A stretch of 64,000 nucleotides of DNA, taken from contig JAALGY010000036.1 in NCBI GenBank assembly GCA_032358165.1, positions 868,001 to 932,000 of the forward strand, written 5' to 3'. Source of the DNA: Diplosphaera chodatii (taxonomy: Eukaryota; Chlorophyta; Trebouxiophyceae; Prasiolales; Stichococcaceae). Below, piece by piece: positions 46,496 through 57,095 of this stretch; position 1 is the first letter of the stretch, and every line of letters begins with the position of its first letter. Below the pieces are notes generated by a model. The model was not told the origin of the DNA, did no database searches, and saw only the letters and a list, made by a program, of their open reading frames with translations. Position numbers and translations under genes: made by a program.

Positions 46496-48338
46496 TGCTT
46501 CCTCTTCTTTGTCTCTGCCTTTGCTGCATCGCAGGAATGATGATTCTTGCTCAAAAGTGTTCGTGTTGCTCCCTCAAAGCCACTGATACAAAGCAGCATA
46601 TGATGATTAACAGTTCTGCACCACCATGCTTTGTGTCCGAGCTATGCATATGCAGCTTCACACCTGCCATCTTGGCCGCCTTCGTCTGACGCTTGACCTT
46701 GTTGGTGTAGTCCATGAACAGCTGGTTGTCTGCTGCCTGGTTGGCCGCTGCTGTCTGTGTTGACTTTTTGAGGACCAACGCTGTGCCGATTTGCACCTGC
46801 CGGCCCTCGCCTGCACAAGTGCAACACTTCAGAACACCTCATCCGAAACCCAGGAGCGATGTTGGCAAATTGCTGCAATGCCTGTGCAGCCAGGCTGGAA
46901 AGAATGTGCTCCACTCTTCCAGTGCGTCGGTCCCGTGGTAGAACTCTGCCGTGTTGAAGAAGCACGCTGACCCATGTGCCGGCTGCACCTCAATACCTGG
47001 GCCCTCTGGCGCCACCTTGCCTGGTGGCGGGTGGCGGAACAGGTGGAATCTGCCACCAAGTGGTGGCAGCCCCTCGCCTGCTCGCGATGCAGCAACGTGT
47101 GTCATCTGACAATCACAAGACTATCAGTCGTTTCAAAACTGGCACAAATTTAGCACATCTCACCCAGGTGGGTCCAGCCGATGAAGCTGCAGACATCGCC
47201 GCCGTCGATGTGGTTCGGCACAGCACAGCTGGCAGACACAGACTTCAGCCCAAAAGGTGTGCTCTGCTGCGCGTAGCCGAGCGTCGCAAAGGTGCCTGGC
47301 TTGATCTGTGCCTGCATGTGTGCCCATTGGCAGGGCATGCACAACCGGAAGCACTCGCTCTCAAGGACCGCTGTCTCATCTGACAGGTCCTGCAGCTCGA
47401 TGTTCTCAAATGGCAGCTTCTTGTTGTCAGCGTTGTACCTGCATGATGTGTACATGGGGTTGGTGTCTGTGCGCATGGCTCTGTGCTTTGAATCAAATAT
47501 CTGGCTGTGCAAGATTAGCACCCTGCAAACTGGATTTGCGCACCGAGCCATGGTATTGTCATGCCGGCAGAGGCGGTACCCTGTGACCACCAGCACGCCG
47601 TCAGCGGTCCTCTCCTCGCCCCGCTTGCACGGATGGCCAGCCATCGCGATCTTGAAGTTTGCCGCCGCCAGTGAGTCCTTGTGCTTTCCGAAGGCATCCA
47701 CGATGAAACAGAAGATCGCCTTGTCATCTGACTTGCGGACGACAAGGGTGTCCTCGGTTATGAGGCCGACCTGCATGCACACGAGGAGCTGCGTGTGTCC
47801 TGGGCATCGCGGTCAAGCTGGGTTCCTGACATAACATCTGTACGTGATATGCAGCACAGAACATCCAGGCTTGGAGGTGATGGTCTTGGCTCGGTTGCGT
47901 GCAGCAGTGCACCATGTCACGCTGTTGCAGTAGAGGAGAAGGTGTCACCGGCTCGCCGGGCATCCAGTAGATCACCCTCATGTCGCCGTGCGCCATGGGG
48001 TGCGCATTGCGCCCCGCTGCTATGCGCGCTGCTGTGGCTGCGTGCTGCAGATCCCTGAGGCGCCCGGCCAGGCCGCCGGTAGCCATGTGCTTCTGCCAGT
48101 CGCCGTAGCACGCTGCGCACACCCTGTTCTCGCTGGGGTCGTCGTAGCTTGGGCCTACGAAGCAGCTGGCGCCTCTGAGCCGCGGCAGCGCAGATGTGTG
48201 GAATTCCGACTTCAGACAGCCCAGCTCCTGCGTCGCGCCGTAGCTGTAGAAGTTCTCGCTGACATGATCTCTTCTCATCCGGCTCCTGGTGGTGGCACAG
48301 ATGTGGCAGCAAGGGGCGCGCTTCTTGTGAGCCACCAT
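46496..48338 (-). CDS. Fe(II)/2-oxoglutarate dioxygenase-like protein, possibly TET/JBP-type
   Basis: The start at 48338 gives MVAHKKRAPCCHICATTRS. Paired CxxC motifs (CHIC near residue 11, CAAC about 60 residues later) suggest an N-terminal zinc site. After exons with VVRKSDDKAIFCFIVDAFGK and DETAVLESECFRLCMPC comes CAVPNHIDGGDVCSFIGWTH (about 47215-47160), which supplies an H-x-D metal motif. A phase-1 intron join gives LGEGLPPLGGRFHLFRHPPP, then GSACFFNTAEFYHGTDALEE (distal His) and GRQVQIGTALVLKK (a candidate Arg for 2-oxoglutarate). The final join (donor after AKMA, acceptor before AKAETKKRKQQK, stop 46498-46496) gives a basic, nuclear-signal-like tail. The H-x-D, GGrF, distal H and R order fits 2OG oxygenases, and the GGRFHL/HGT pattern is closest to my memory of the TET/JBP-related family in algae and fungi, which oxidises 5-methylpyrimidines in DNA. 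The substrate is inference. Confidence 0.55.
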
Positions 48339-49190
48339 TGCTGTTTACAAAACAGACCCTGGCATGCAGAAGACATCGCCGTCGGACACTGCGCCATGAG
48401 TGTGAGAAAGATCAACATACTGTCACAGGGTCTGGTAACACGACTGCAAACAGGTGGATCATGCACCGTGCGCCCGGAGCTGCTCTGTTCCGTCACATCA
48501 TGCCTTTGGCTGGCCACGCCCGGAATGCCGTGTGCGATTCAACAGCTCAGTACGTATCAGACTGCGTATATGTCAATACTGAAGCCGTTTATGTTGATAG
48601 ACGACGACGTCAAACATACACGAGTCGGTTATTTGTCGCCAGAGTGCTGCACAGTGAGCTGGCTGGTGTTTGAAAATTTGGCACTTTGAGCATTTTGACT
48701 GGGGCTCTGGGTGAAACCTGGCCTTCCTATCATGAAAGGGCAAACTGTTTCTCTCTGGAAGACATGCCAAGTGCGACCAAGCGCATGAATGAGACGCAAC
48801 CCGAGCTGCCGCCACAGTCGCAACTGCGCTCGATCTCTCACGGGTTTTGATCAGCGTTCAAGCTTGCCCGCAGTACGTTTGCTGATCTGTCCATGCGCAA
48901 GACGATGTCGGGATGTGTGCATGACGTGAGTGCACACGCTTGATTCCCAGCTGTGCATGCAGCAGACAAGCTTGCTGGCTGTTGTGCATACCTAGCAATG
49001 GTTCTGCTGTGTTCAAACACCTGCATGTGCGACACACCCTCAGCCTGATGTATATAGCGTGATCTGCAATGTGCTGGTGACAACACTCGTGTGCGAGGCC
49101 GCCATGTGCACGACAGGTAAGCGTTGGCCCATGAAAGTGGTGCTGCATGCCCGCGTGACAGCAGACACGTCGTGCGTAATGGCTTGACAC
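48339..49190. other. Divergent region upstream of lipase copy B
   Basis: The first part should hold the promoter of the dioxygenase-like gene. From about 48781 onward the sequence is nearly identical to the region upstream of copy C (see the duplicated block). A 60-nt stretch ending at 49113 (acgacag followed by gtaagc) could encode a further N-terminal membrane exon, VICNVLVTTLVCEAAMCTT, spliced to the exon at about 49231. Confidence 0.45.
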
Positions 49191-49510
49191 ATGACAAAAG
49201 CCCTCCGCTTCCTTGAAGCGCACATTGCAGGCGCGGCTGCGGAGCCCGCAACAGCGGTGGGTTCCACTGTATACGACGCAGCAGACGGTGCTTCTATAAG
49301 GCCTGGCCTGCCTTCAGCGGCAGAGGGAGCCGACGCAAGTGCCAGAAGGAGCCGGGGCTGCGTTTGCAGCCCAAAAACCAGCCGGTGCATGCGCTGTTGC
49401 GATCCGCAGGCAGCAGAGCCAGCAGGTACATATGCCCAGGCAGCATACGAAGCTAGTCTCCGACACGCGACGCTGACACTGGAATTTGACACGGCACGAG
49501 GCACGAGGGT
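48781..49510 (+). repeat. Duplicated 5' block, copy 1 (of lipase B)
   Basis: About 0.7 kb is nearly identical to 56370-57095. Differences are a few scattered substitutions and small indels (for example tgatgtatatagcg here, tggtgtatagcg there). The block covers upstream non-coding sequence and the first coding exon. Downstream introns of the two genes do not align by eye. Confidence 0.85.
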
Positions 49511-52500
49511 GAGCATCCACTGCTATTTGACTGCACTGTGCACAGCCTGTGGCTATCTGGCAGTAAGCAGCGCCTGGTGACCATGGCGTGTCTCCCGATG
49601 CTATCTGCGTACTCTGCCTGCGGTCAGGATAAGCATTGCTCACACACCGGCCTGACCTGTTTCGTGCTTGTCATCAGTGGCTGGTAGGGACGATGCGGGT
49701 CATGGTCGGCCTCGGCATGGTGCTGCTCATCACCCAGCTCATCCTGAAAACCGTCAGCGACGGAGACCTCTGGTTCAAGAAGCGCCGCTTCGCTGTGATG
49801 AACGTCGTACTGGCCAGTGAGTGGCGCACTGAAATGTACTCGCTGTGTGCAAGCCCTGCATTCTCAGCTTCCAGGCGTCCAGTCGCCTATGTCTGCGTAT
49901 GTGATGTGCGTAGGTTTGTGTCTGGCGGCCATGAGCGCAGCCAACGTGGTGTGCATCCGACACATCTGGCGTTCTCGCAAGCTCCAGTGGTCCAACCGGC
50001 GAATCCGCCTTGTAGCAATCTACTATTCAATGCTGGTCATCCAGGTATACCTTGCAACTGAGTTGTCAAATCCGCACAGTACGCTGCGTCCCTTGCCGCA
50101 AAAGATCTTGTAGGGCTTGCACGTCTGTCTTGCTTCTGTCAGTGTGTCCAGCACGGCCAGTGATGGTACCCCAACCACATATCAGTGTAGACGCAACAAC
50201 GACACCTTGCAGATGGTGAATGCGGCTTGCTGGCTGGCGCCCAACGCCCGGCTGCTGCAGAACGAGTGTGCATGGTGCGGCATAGTTGCCACATAGATGT
50301 GTTGCTGTGATATAGCATGAAGGCAGCATGTCTGTACTTGATGGCCCAACAAACTGACGCAATGACTGATTGTGAAGGTTTTCAAATTTTGTTGACAACT
50401 GCGGCTTCGTCCGCTGGTAAGTGGCACAGCCGCACCAGCCTTGGTCCTGTGCGGGTTCACAGCAGGAGGGGCCAATTTTCATGTCTACCGAACTTATCTG
50501 ACTGTGCCAACCATACTTGGAACGTCTCCTCAAACATGCAGGACATGCTGGAACACGCTGTTCTTCCTGCTGACCGTGCTGTCGCACTGCTCCTGCCCAT
50601 TGAGCAAGGACCGGCGGTGGTGGCACTGGGTGACGCGTGTTTGCAAAAAGCAGCCGGCGCTTCCAGGTCAGTTGTGCTCCCTACCTTGTTGGACCGGAAG
50701 CAAGTTGGGGGTAAAATCACTGCTGGCGGCTGCCAACACTCGCACTGCATGTGCAGCTCGACGAGACAGCAGTGCGGGAGTTGTGGGCGAGGCAGACGCG
50801 CAGATGGCGATGAGCTCAGTGGCTGTCACCGCCGAGCGTACACTCACACCCCTGGACACCATCTCGGGAGCTGATGCCCAGCTCGTGTTAGATGCGCCCA
50901 TCTACTACCACTGGCCCCCTGGTATCCTTCTTGCTCAGACTATGGTGGCAAAGTAACAAGCTGTCTGGCTGCATTGCTGCTATGCTTGCCGTCATCTGAC
51001 GCTGGGCCGTGTGCATTGCAGCCATCGTGTGGCTTGTGCTGGAGGGTGATCTTATTTGGCAGAAAACGGTCAACAACGGGGGACGTGTAGGTCAGATCAG
51101 TGTTGCTATACCTGCATGATTCTTGGGGAAACCTGCCAGTGCTGCTGTCCAGCAGTGCCTGCGGTGTTGCCAATCTTCACTTTACCGCCTGCTGGTGCCA
51201 AAAGACTGGTTGACTATGAATTGCTGCATCCTGCAGACACAAAGACTGAGGGGTGTGATGCTCTCGTTACCTTTTGTTACAGTAATCATGCTGACCACCA
51301 GACACAGTCAGCAACCAAGTGAGCGGCTGTGCAGTGCTAACGCAGGATATATGAGATGCACAAGAGGGCATGGCCATCTCCGCCACAGTACAAACACAGT
51401 GCTACTGCTGCCTTGCAGGCTGTTGGCCGTCTTTTTTGCGCTGTACGCTGTGCTGATGATCTTCTACAGCTTGACTACTTTCAGAGCACTAAGGAATTCG
51501 CCGTATCACACATTCAGAACAGGTGAGTCATGCGCTCAATAGCTGCATCTGCGTGTCGTTGCATGAGCATGTCAGCATTGCTGATGGCGTTTGCTTGATG
51601 CTTCATAGGCAACATCATTGCGCGTATCCAGGTCTGTTGGCAACTGCGTTCAGCAAGCTCAGTATGTGCTGTGCTTTCGTTCGCACACATGTGCGATTTC
51701 GTTGTTGAGCAGTGTTTGTCATGCTTGCAGCGGCAGACAGGACGTCTGACTGTGTGGTAAGCAGTAACTTGATCCTGTCGATATAGTGTCATATACTGTT
51801 GTCAGCTGCGTCTTACAATTGCTGATGGCTTCTATACAGCACGAATGCTGTGCTGCACGTGTCAGGATCTGCTTGTCCCGCCGAATGAGTACACATGTGC
51901 CCCTGTGCAGGTTCATGTATGTGGCAACAATCTGCTTGTGGTTTATCCATCCCGAGAAATGCTCCAGCTATGTGAGCAACCCCCAGACGTGCTGCATGCC
52001 TTGACTGTGGCATGTATGTTCCGTGAAAACGAGACGTGCCTGCTACAGCCATAGTTCAAGTTGCTCAGCTGTGTCAAGCCTGCCGTCATTGTCCTGCAGC
52101 TGCTCACTTGGTTGGGTTTGGCGCCAAACCAGATTGTGATGTCAACCTCGGTGATTGTCATGGTGAGTTCAGGCCATAAATGCGTTTCTGGTATTCACCA
52201 ATGCTTGGTGGAACAGACGTGCAAGTGTCCTGTGACGCTAGACTGCCGCTTTCTCCTGAATCTCAGGCCTTTTTCTTCATGCCACGGGGTGCCTCAGACC
52301 TGAGCCCGCTTCGCAAGGTGTGTCACTGTATGATATCTATGACATAACTACGTGCACGGCTACGAGAATCAAGCATGCATGTATATGGCAATAGAGCCCG
52401 ATATGCTGCAGAAGTTGGCTCATAGGTGCCAACTTCTGAATGCTGTGATGCTGTGCAGCTGCTCCTGCAAGAAGTGGCATGGGATGAGGGCAGCGGGGAG

Positions 52501-55500
52501 CACAGGCGAGCTGAGCGGGCAGCTATCATGTCGCAGTATGAGGACATCGGCGACCTGCAGCACGAGCCGCTGTTCTGTGCAGAGACGGCCCTGAAGGTGT
52601 CCCACAGAGCCAATCTGCCGCATCAGCGCATGTGCTGTGCACAGCAATCCTTGTCGATGGTGCCAGTCCAGTCACCGCCTGAGTAGCGCGAGCACTTTGC
52701 CCACACAAGCGGCAGGAAGCATTGCGGGATGGCAACATCAAGTGCTGCTGCTGCAGGCGTTCCACTGGTCGTTCCTGTCGTATCGATATGAGGAGCATGC
52801 TGGCGCTGATGTGGAGGCGGCCGATGGTCCGGGGGATCCAGACGCGCTTGAGGCAAGCACCATGTCGCATGGTGTTTGATCTGTGACAAACAATCACAAT
52901 TACAGCATATCTGTACTAGCCGCCTGTGTCAGAAACCGTTCCCTTGCATGCGCGTGGACAATTGAGACATGCTAGTCGTCATTGCAAAGCACACCAACCT
53001 TCCGGCGCCGTGTGCAGGGCGGCATCCCGCTTGATCCGCGGGTGGGGGCAGCGCTGCAGCTGCTGAACCTCAACACCATCAGCGTCATGCGCGAGGCGAC
53101 GCACGACACCAAGCTGCTGCTGGCGAGCGGGCCGGGCGCCATCATGCTGTCGTTCCGGGGGACATCTTCAGCGGCTGCGGCCTGGGCAGACTTGCAGGTA
53201 GGCATGGAAAGCTGCCAGGTGCTGGTGCTGTCATTGCTGGGCTTGGAGGTGATGACTGTTGCTGAACCAAAGATCAGGGGCATCGAGTGCTGGCGTCGTC
53301 TCAATGCCTTCGTTGGGTAGACCTTGAAACAACGAATGTCATGCCAGCTGCTCACAACAGCTGGTGGTTCGAGGCTGATCTGTGCCTGTGGCAGGTGCTG
53401 CCAAAGCGGCATCCCACGCAGCCGGCGCAGGCGGGCCCCAGCTGGCCGGCGCTGGTGCACAAGGGCTTCCTGGCTGCCTGGACGGTCGGCGGCTTCAGGT
53501 GCTGCAGCCCTTTGGTGCCCCTTGGTCGGGGCTGCTGCAGGGATTAATGCCTGGCAGTCTGCATGTCCTCGCTGGTGGTCAGTCGCTGTGGCTTCGCTGG
53601 TGGTCAGTCGCTGTGGCTTTGGTCAGGATGCACTGAGAAGATGGCGCAGTACACAACTCGTGTGAGGATGTGACATTTGCAGGAAGCGTGTGCTAGGCAG
53701 GATACGTGGTCTACTGGACGAATGTGGCAAGGGTCCGCTGCCCCGCATTCTGATAACAGGTGAGCCCAGTGACCATTCGAGCAAAGGGAAGCTGCCCTGG
53801 CGCTGGCGACCCGTTGACGATCTGTTGCTGTTGCGGCATGCACTCCTGACATGATGGACCACCCTTGTCCCGCAGGGCACAGCTTGGGTGGGGCGCTCAG
53901 CATTCTTGCAGCCTATGACATACAGGCAGAGTTCGACCTGCCGCTTCGGCAGGTGTGTTGACCTTGGACTCTTCTGCAGTCTGCAACCGAACCGTGCACA
54001 CTTTCTGGCTACTGGCATTAACATGGTATGTGCCCCGACGCAGGTCGAGGTGTACACGTTTGGCTGTCCCAGAGTTGGGAACGCCGTGTTTTCTAGTCAC
54101 TACGACACGCTTGTGCCGGAGACCTGGCACGTCATCAACGACAGGGACACGGTGGGTGGTGCCCAGACTGGCGTCTTATCATGTCGGTTGTATACTATGC
54201 CACGTTGTGCCGTGCCATGCCATATCATCATGCTTGCAGGTCTTCACACAGAGCAGGCAACCCGTGTTTTCGTCCGTGCAGATCACCCAAGTCGGGAAGT
54301 TCAGGGTGGGTGCATGTTGTTGTTGACATCATGTTGTGTTAGTATTGACATGCAGTAGTGTAATGTTCCTGATGTCTCGTACTGGTATGCCTTGCTCAGA
54401 TCTACAAGCGGACAGGTCAGCAGATCATCATCAACCCTCTGGGCGACATGATGGTGCGTTTTTGTGATGCCGACATGAACAATGATCCAGCCACCCAGTG
54501 TACTTGTATGCGAGAGTGACTGCTACTGCTGCCTGGCTACCTGGTATTGAGAGTGCCCTGTGTTGCCGGCCTCCACAGGTCCGTCCAGCCCCGATTGAGC
54601 GTCGGCTGCACTTTTCAGCCCAATGTGCGTCCTCCGGCAATGCCTCAGCACCTTCTTGCCAGCACTGCATTGCAACAGCTAATCAAGAACAACTATTCAG
54701 CATAATCGATGCTGAGCAGCTGCTCGTTGTTGGTGCCCAGGGGCGGGGCTGCTGGGCGAGTTCATGTTTGGTGCCATCGACGCCTTCCGTGCTTGCCGCA
54801 ATGCCAGAAGCAACCTGCGGGACCACCTTCTGAGCGAATACGGCTTCTCGCTGCTCATGGTATTGGGGTGTCAATTCAGCGCAGCAAAAGTGAGTCCGTG
54901 GTCTGGCGTGAATGTGCAATTGCTTGTCGGTGGCTCATATCCGGTCATGCCTGCTGACCGTGCCACTTTGCAGCCGCCAGTGCTTGATCTACTAATGTGC
55001 AGGGGCTGATGGGCGGCGACCAGGGGGTGGTTGACATGCTGAAGGATGACACCGTCCGGTACATCCTGGAGTCCGGCGGCTTTGTGCTGCCGGATGTGCT
55101 TGAGGAGGCAGGTTATGCGCTCAAGGTGCGCGCCCACATGATGCCGAGTCCGCAGCAGTTTGATTTTAAAGTTCAATGAAAGATGGGTTGGTAGTGTCAT
55201 AGTGAGGGATCCTGTTTGCGAGAGCGTGAGCTATTTGTTGCATCTGCTGACAATGTCCGCTGCCTTGCTTGTCAGCCATAGATTCACCTTGCTTGCTTGC
55301 CATGAATATCACCTCAGCAGGACGGCGACCTGGCGGTCTCGGCTGCCTCAACCAGCACGGTCGCTTCCGACACGTCTTTAGCAAACCTGTACAAGCTTGG
55401 CGAGCGGAAGTGGCGCCGCAGCAGCAAGAAGAAAGACCGGGAGGCGTGTGCTTACTCCGCGACATTTGTGGCCATGCGGCAGCGGTGGCGGGGGGAAGCA

Positions 55501-55539
55501 GCAGCAGCAGCAGCACCAGAGACTGGTGGTCCCATGTAA
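49191..55539 (+). CDS. Multi-span membrane protein with class 3 lipase domain (copy B)
   Basis: Same architecture as copies A and C. After an Ala-rich N-terminal exon (Met 49191, or an upstream exon) come membrane segments: QWLVGTMRVMVGLGMVLLIT, NVVLAS, CLAAMSAANVVCIRHIW, RIRLVAIYYSMLVIQ, TCWNTLFFLLTVLSHCSC, VLDAPIYYHWPPGILL, LLAVFFALYAVLMIFYSL, FMYVATICLWFIHPEKCSSY and LLTWLGLAPNQIVMSTSVIV. Two microexons lie at 51609-51631 (23 nt) and 51731-51756 (26 nt). The lipase domain has GAIMLSFRGTSSAAAAWADL (about 53139-53198), FDLPLRQ after GHSLGGALSILAAYDIQAE (about 53875-53950), VEVYTFGCPRVGN (about 54046-54083), VINDRDTV (about 54131-54152) and YKRTGQQIIINPLGDMMVRP (about 54402-54455 plus next exon). 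The last exon reads DGDLAVSAASTSTVASD and ends at 55539 after an Ala run. It probably hydrolyses acylglycerols in an internal membrane; the substrate is unproven. Confidence 0.85.
53570..53619. repeat. Two tandem copies of a 25-bp unit
   Basis: The unit starts cgctggtggtcagtcgctgt and repeats perfectly at 53570-53594 and 53595-53619. It lies in an intron of lipase copy B and is absent from the matching place in copy C, so it arose after the duplication. Confidence 0.85.
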
Positions 55540-55577
55540 CTGGCAGCAGTCGCTGTCAGGTCCTTGCGTTGTTTGAT

Positions 55578-55737
55578 GCAATTGATTGCTGTGTACCTGA
55601 TTGTTGAGTAGTGCTCGTTGTACAGGCTGCCTGGCTGAACTTGTAGATAGCCAAAAAGCAATTGATTGCTGTGTACCTGATTGTTGAGTAGTGCTCGTTG
55701 TACAGGCTGCCTGGCTGAACTTGTAGATAGCCAAAAA
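55578..55737. repeat. Two tandem copies of an 80-bp unit
   Basis: Copy 1 is 55578-55657 and copy 2 is 55658-55737, identical by eye. Each starts gcaattgattgctgtgtacc and ends in ttgtagatagccaaaaa. The repeat begins 38 bp after the stop codon of lipase copy B, so it probably lies in the 3' UTR. Copy C has no such repeat. Confidence 0.9.
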
Positions 55738-56369
55738 GTGCCGTCGGCTTGCATGCATCTGAAGTTATGTTGTGACCACTGATGAAGGAGGCGGTTTTGT
55801 CATCCCTGCAGTACATCCGCAGATGTGACATCCTGTTCCTTGCTTGGATGGCATATGGGCTGTTGACTGCGACCGCCATGGTAGCCATCATGCCTGTGCC
55901 GCAGATGTACCAATGCAGGTGCATAGTCCACCACACTTCCGAAGTAATGATTCATGCAGGCAATGCAAACCTGGCGATAGAGTGTCGATACGGCGACAAG
56001 CAGAAGCTTCGGAGGATTGCGCCCACATCGCTGCTGCCTTTACCACGCAGTGCGCCACACACGAAGCACGCTACACGTGCATGCAGCAGCAGCCCCTACT
56101 GCCTAGCGACAGTTGCAGGGGAGTCTTGGACGCGTCTGTACACTCGGCAGCCGAAACGAAGCCTTAGGTTCTGCATCTAGCTGCTGCACTCCGTATGCCA
56201 TGCAATGCAGAAAAATACCTGCAGAAGCCAGCCCGCGGCGGGCGGTAGATACTCAAATCTGGTCTTGATCCGCCCACGATGTTTTGTCGTGGCATTTGGG
56301 CACATCTGCGGCGAATCAGCCTGTTCTCAAGCTCTGTTCTCGGATGACGTGGATCACGTGACATGACTA

Positions 56370-57095
56370 AGCGCATCAATAAGACGCAACCCGAGCTGCC
56401 GCCACAGTTGCAACTGCGCTCGATCTCTCACGGGTTTTGAGCAGTCAAGCGTGCCCGTTGTACATTTGATGATCTGTCCATGCGCAAGACGATGTCGGGA
56501 TGTGTGCATGACGTGAGTGCACACGCTTGATTCCCAGCCGTGCATGCAGCACACAAGCTTGCTGGCTGTTGTGCATACCTAGCAATGGTTCTGCTGTGTT
56601 CAAACACCTGCATGTGCGACACACCCTCAGCCTGGTGTATAGCGTGATCTGCAATGTGCTGGTGACAACACTCGTGTGCGAGGCCGCCATGTGCACGACA
56701 GGTAAGCGTTGGCCCATGACAGTGGTGCTGCATGCCTGCGTGACAGCAGACACGTCGTGCGTAATGGCTTGACACATGACAAAAGCCCTCCGCTTCCTTG
56801 AAGCGCATATTGCAGGCGTGGCTGCGGAGCCCGCAACAGCGGTGGGTTCCACTGTATACGACGCAGCAGACGGTGCTTCTATAGGGCCTGGTCAGCCTTC
56901 AGCGGCAGAGGAAGCCGACGCAAGTGCCAGAACGAGTCGGGGCTGCGGTTGCAGCCCACAAACAGGCCGGTGCACGCGCTGTTGCGATCCGCAGGCAGCA
57001 GAGCCAGCAGATACATATGTGCAGGCAGCATACGAAGGCAGTCTCCGACACATGACGTTGAGGCTGGAAGACGATACGGCACGAGGCACAAGGGT
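56370..57095 (+). repeat. Duplicated 5' block, copy 2 (of lipase C)
   Basis: Matches 48781-49510 almost base for base over upstream sequence and the first coding exon. See the copy 1 entry and the matching finding on gene conversion. Confidence 0.85.

Noticed and set aside
39894..48338. A complete transposon carrying the dioxygenase-like gene
   Set aside because: No transposase or integrase motif, terminal inverted repeat or target duplication was seen, so only the neighbourhood is reported.
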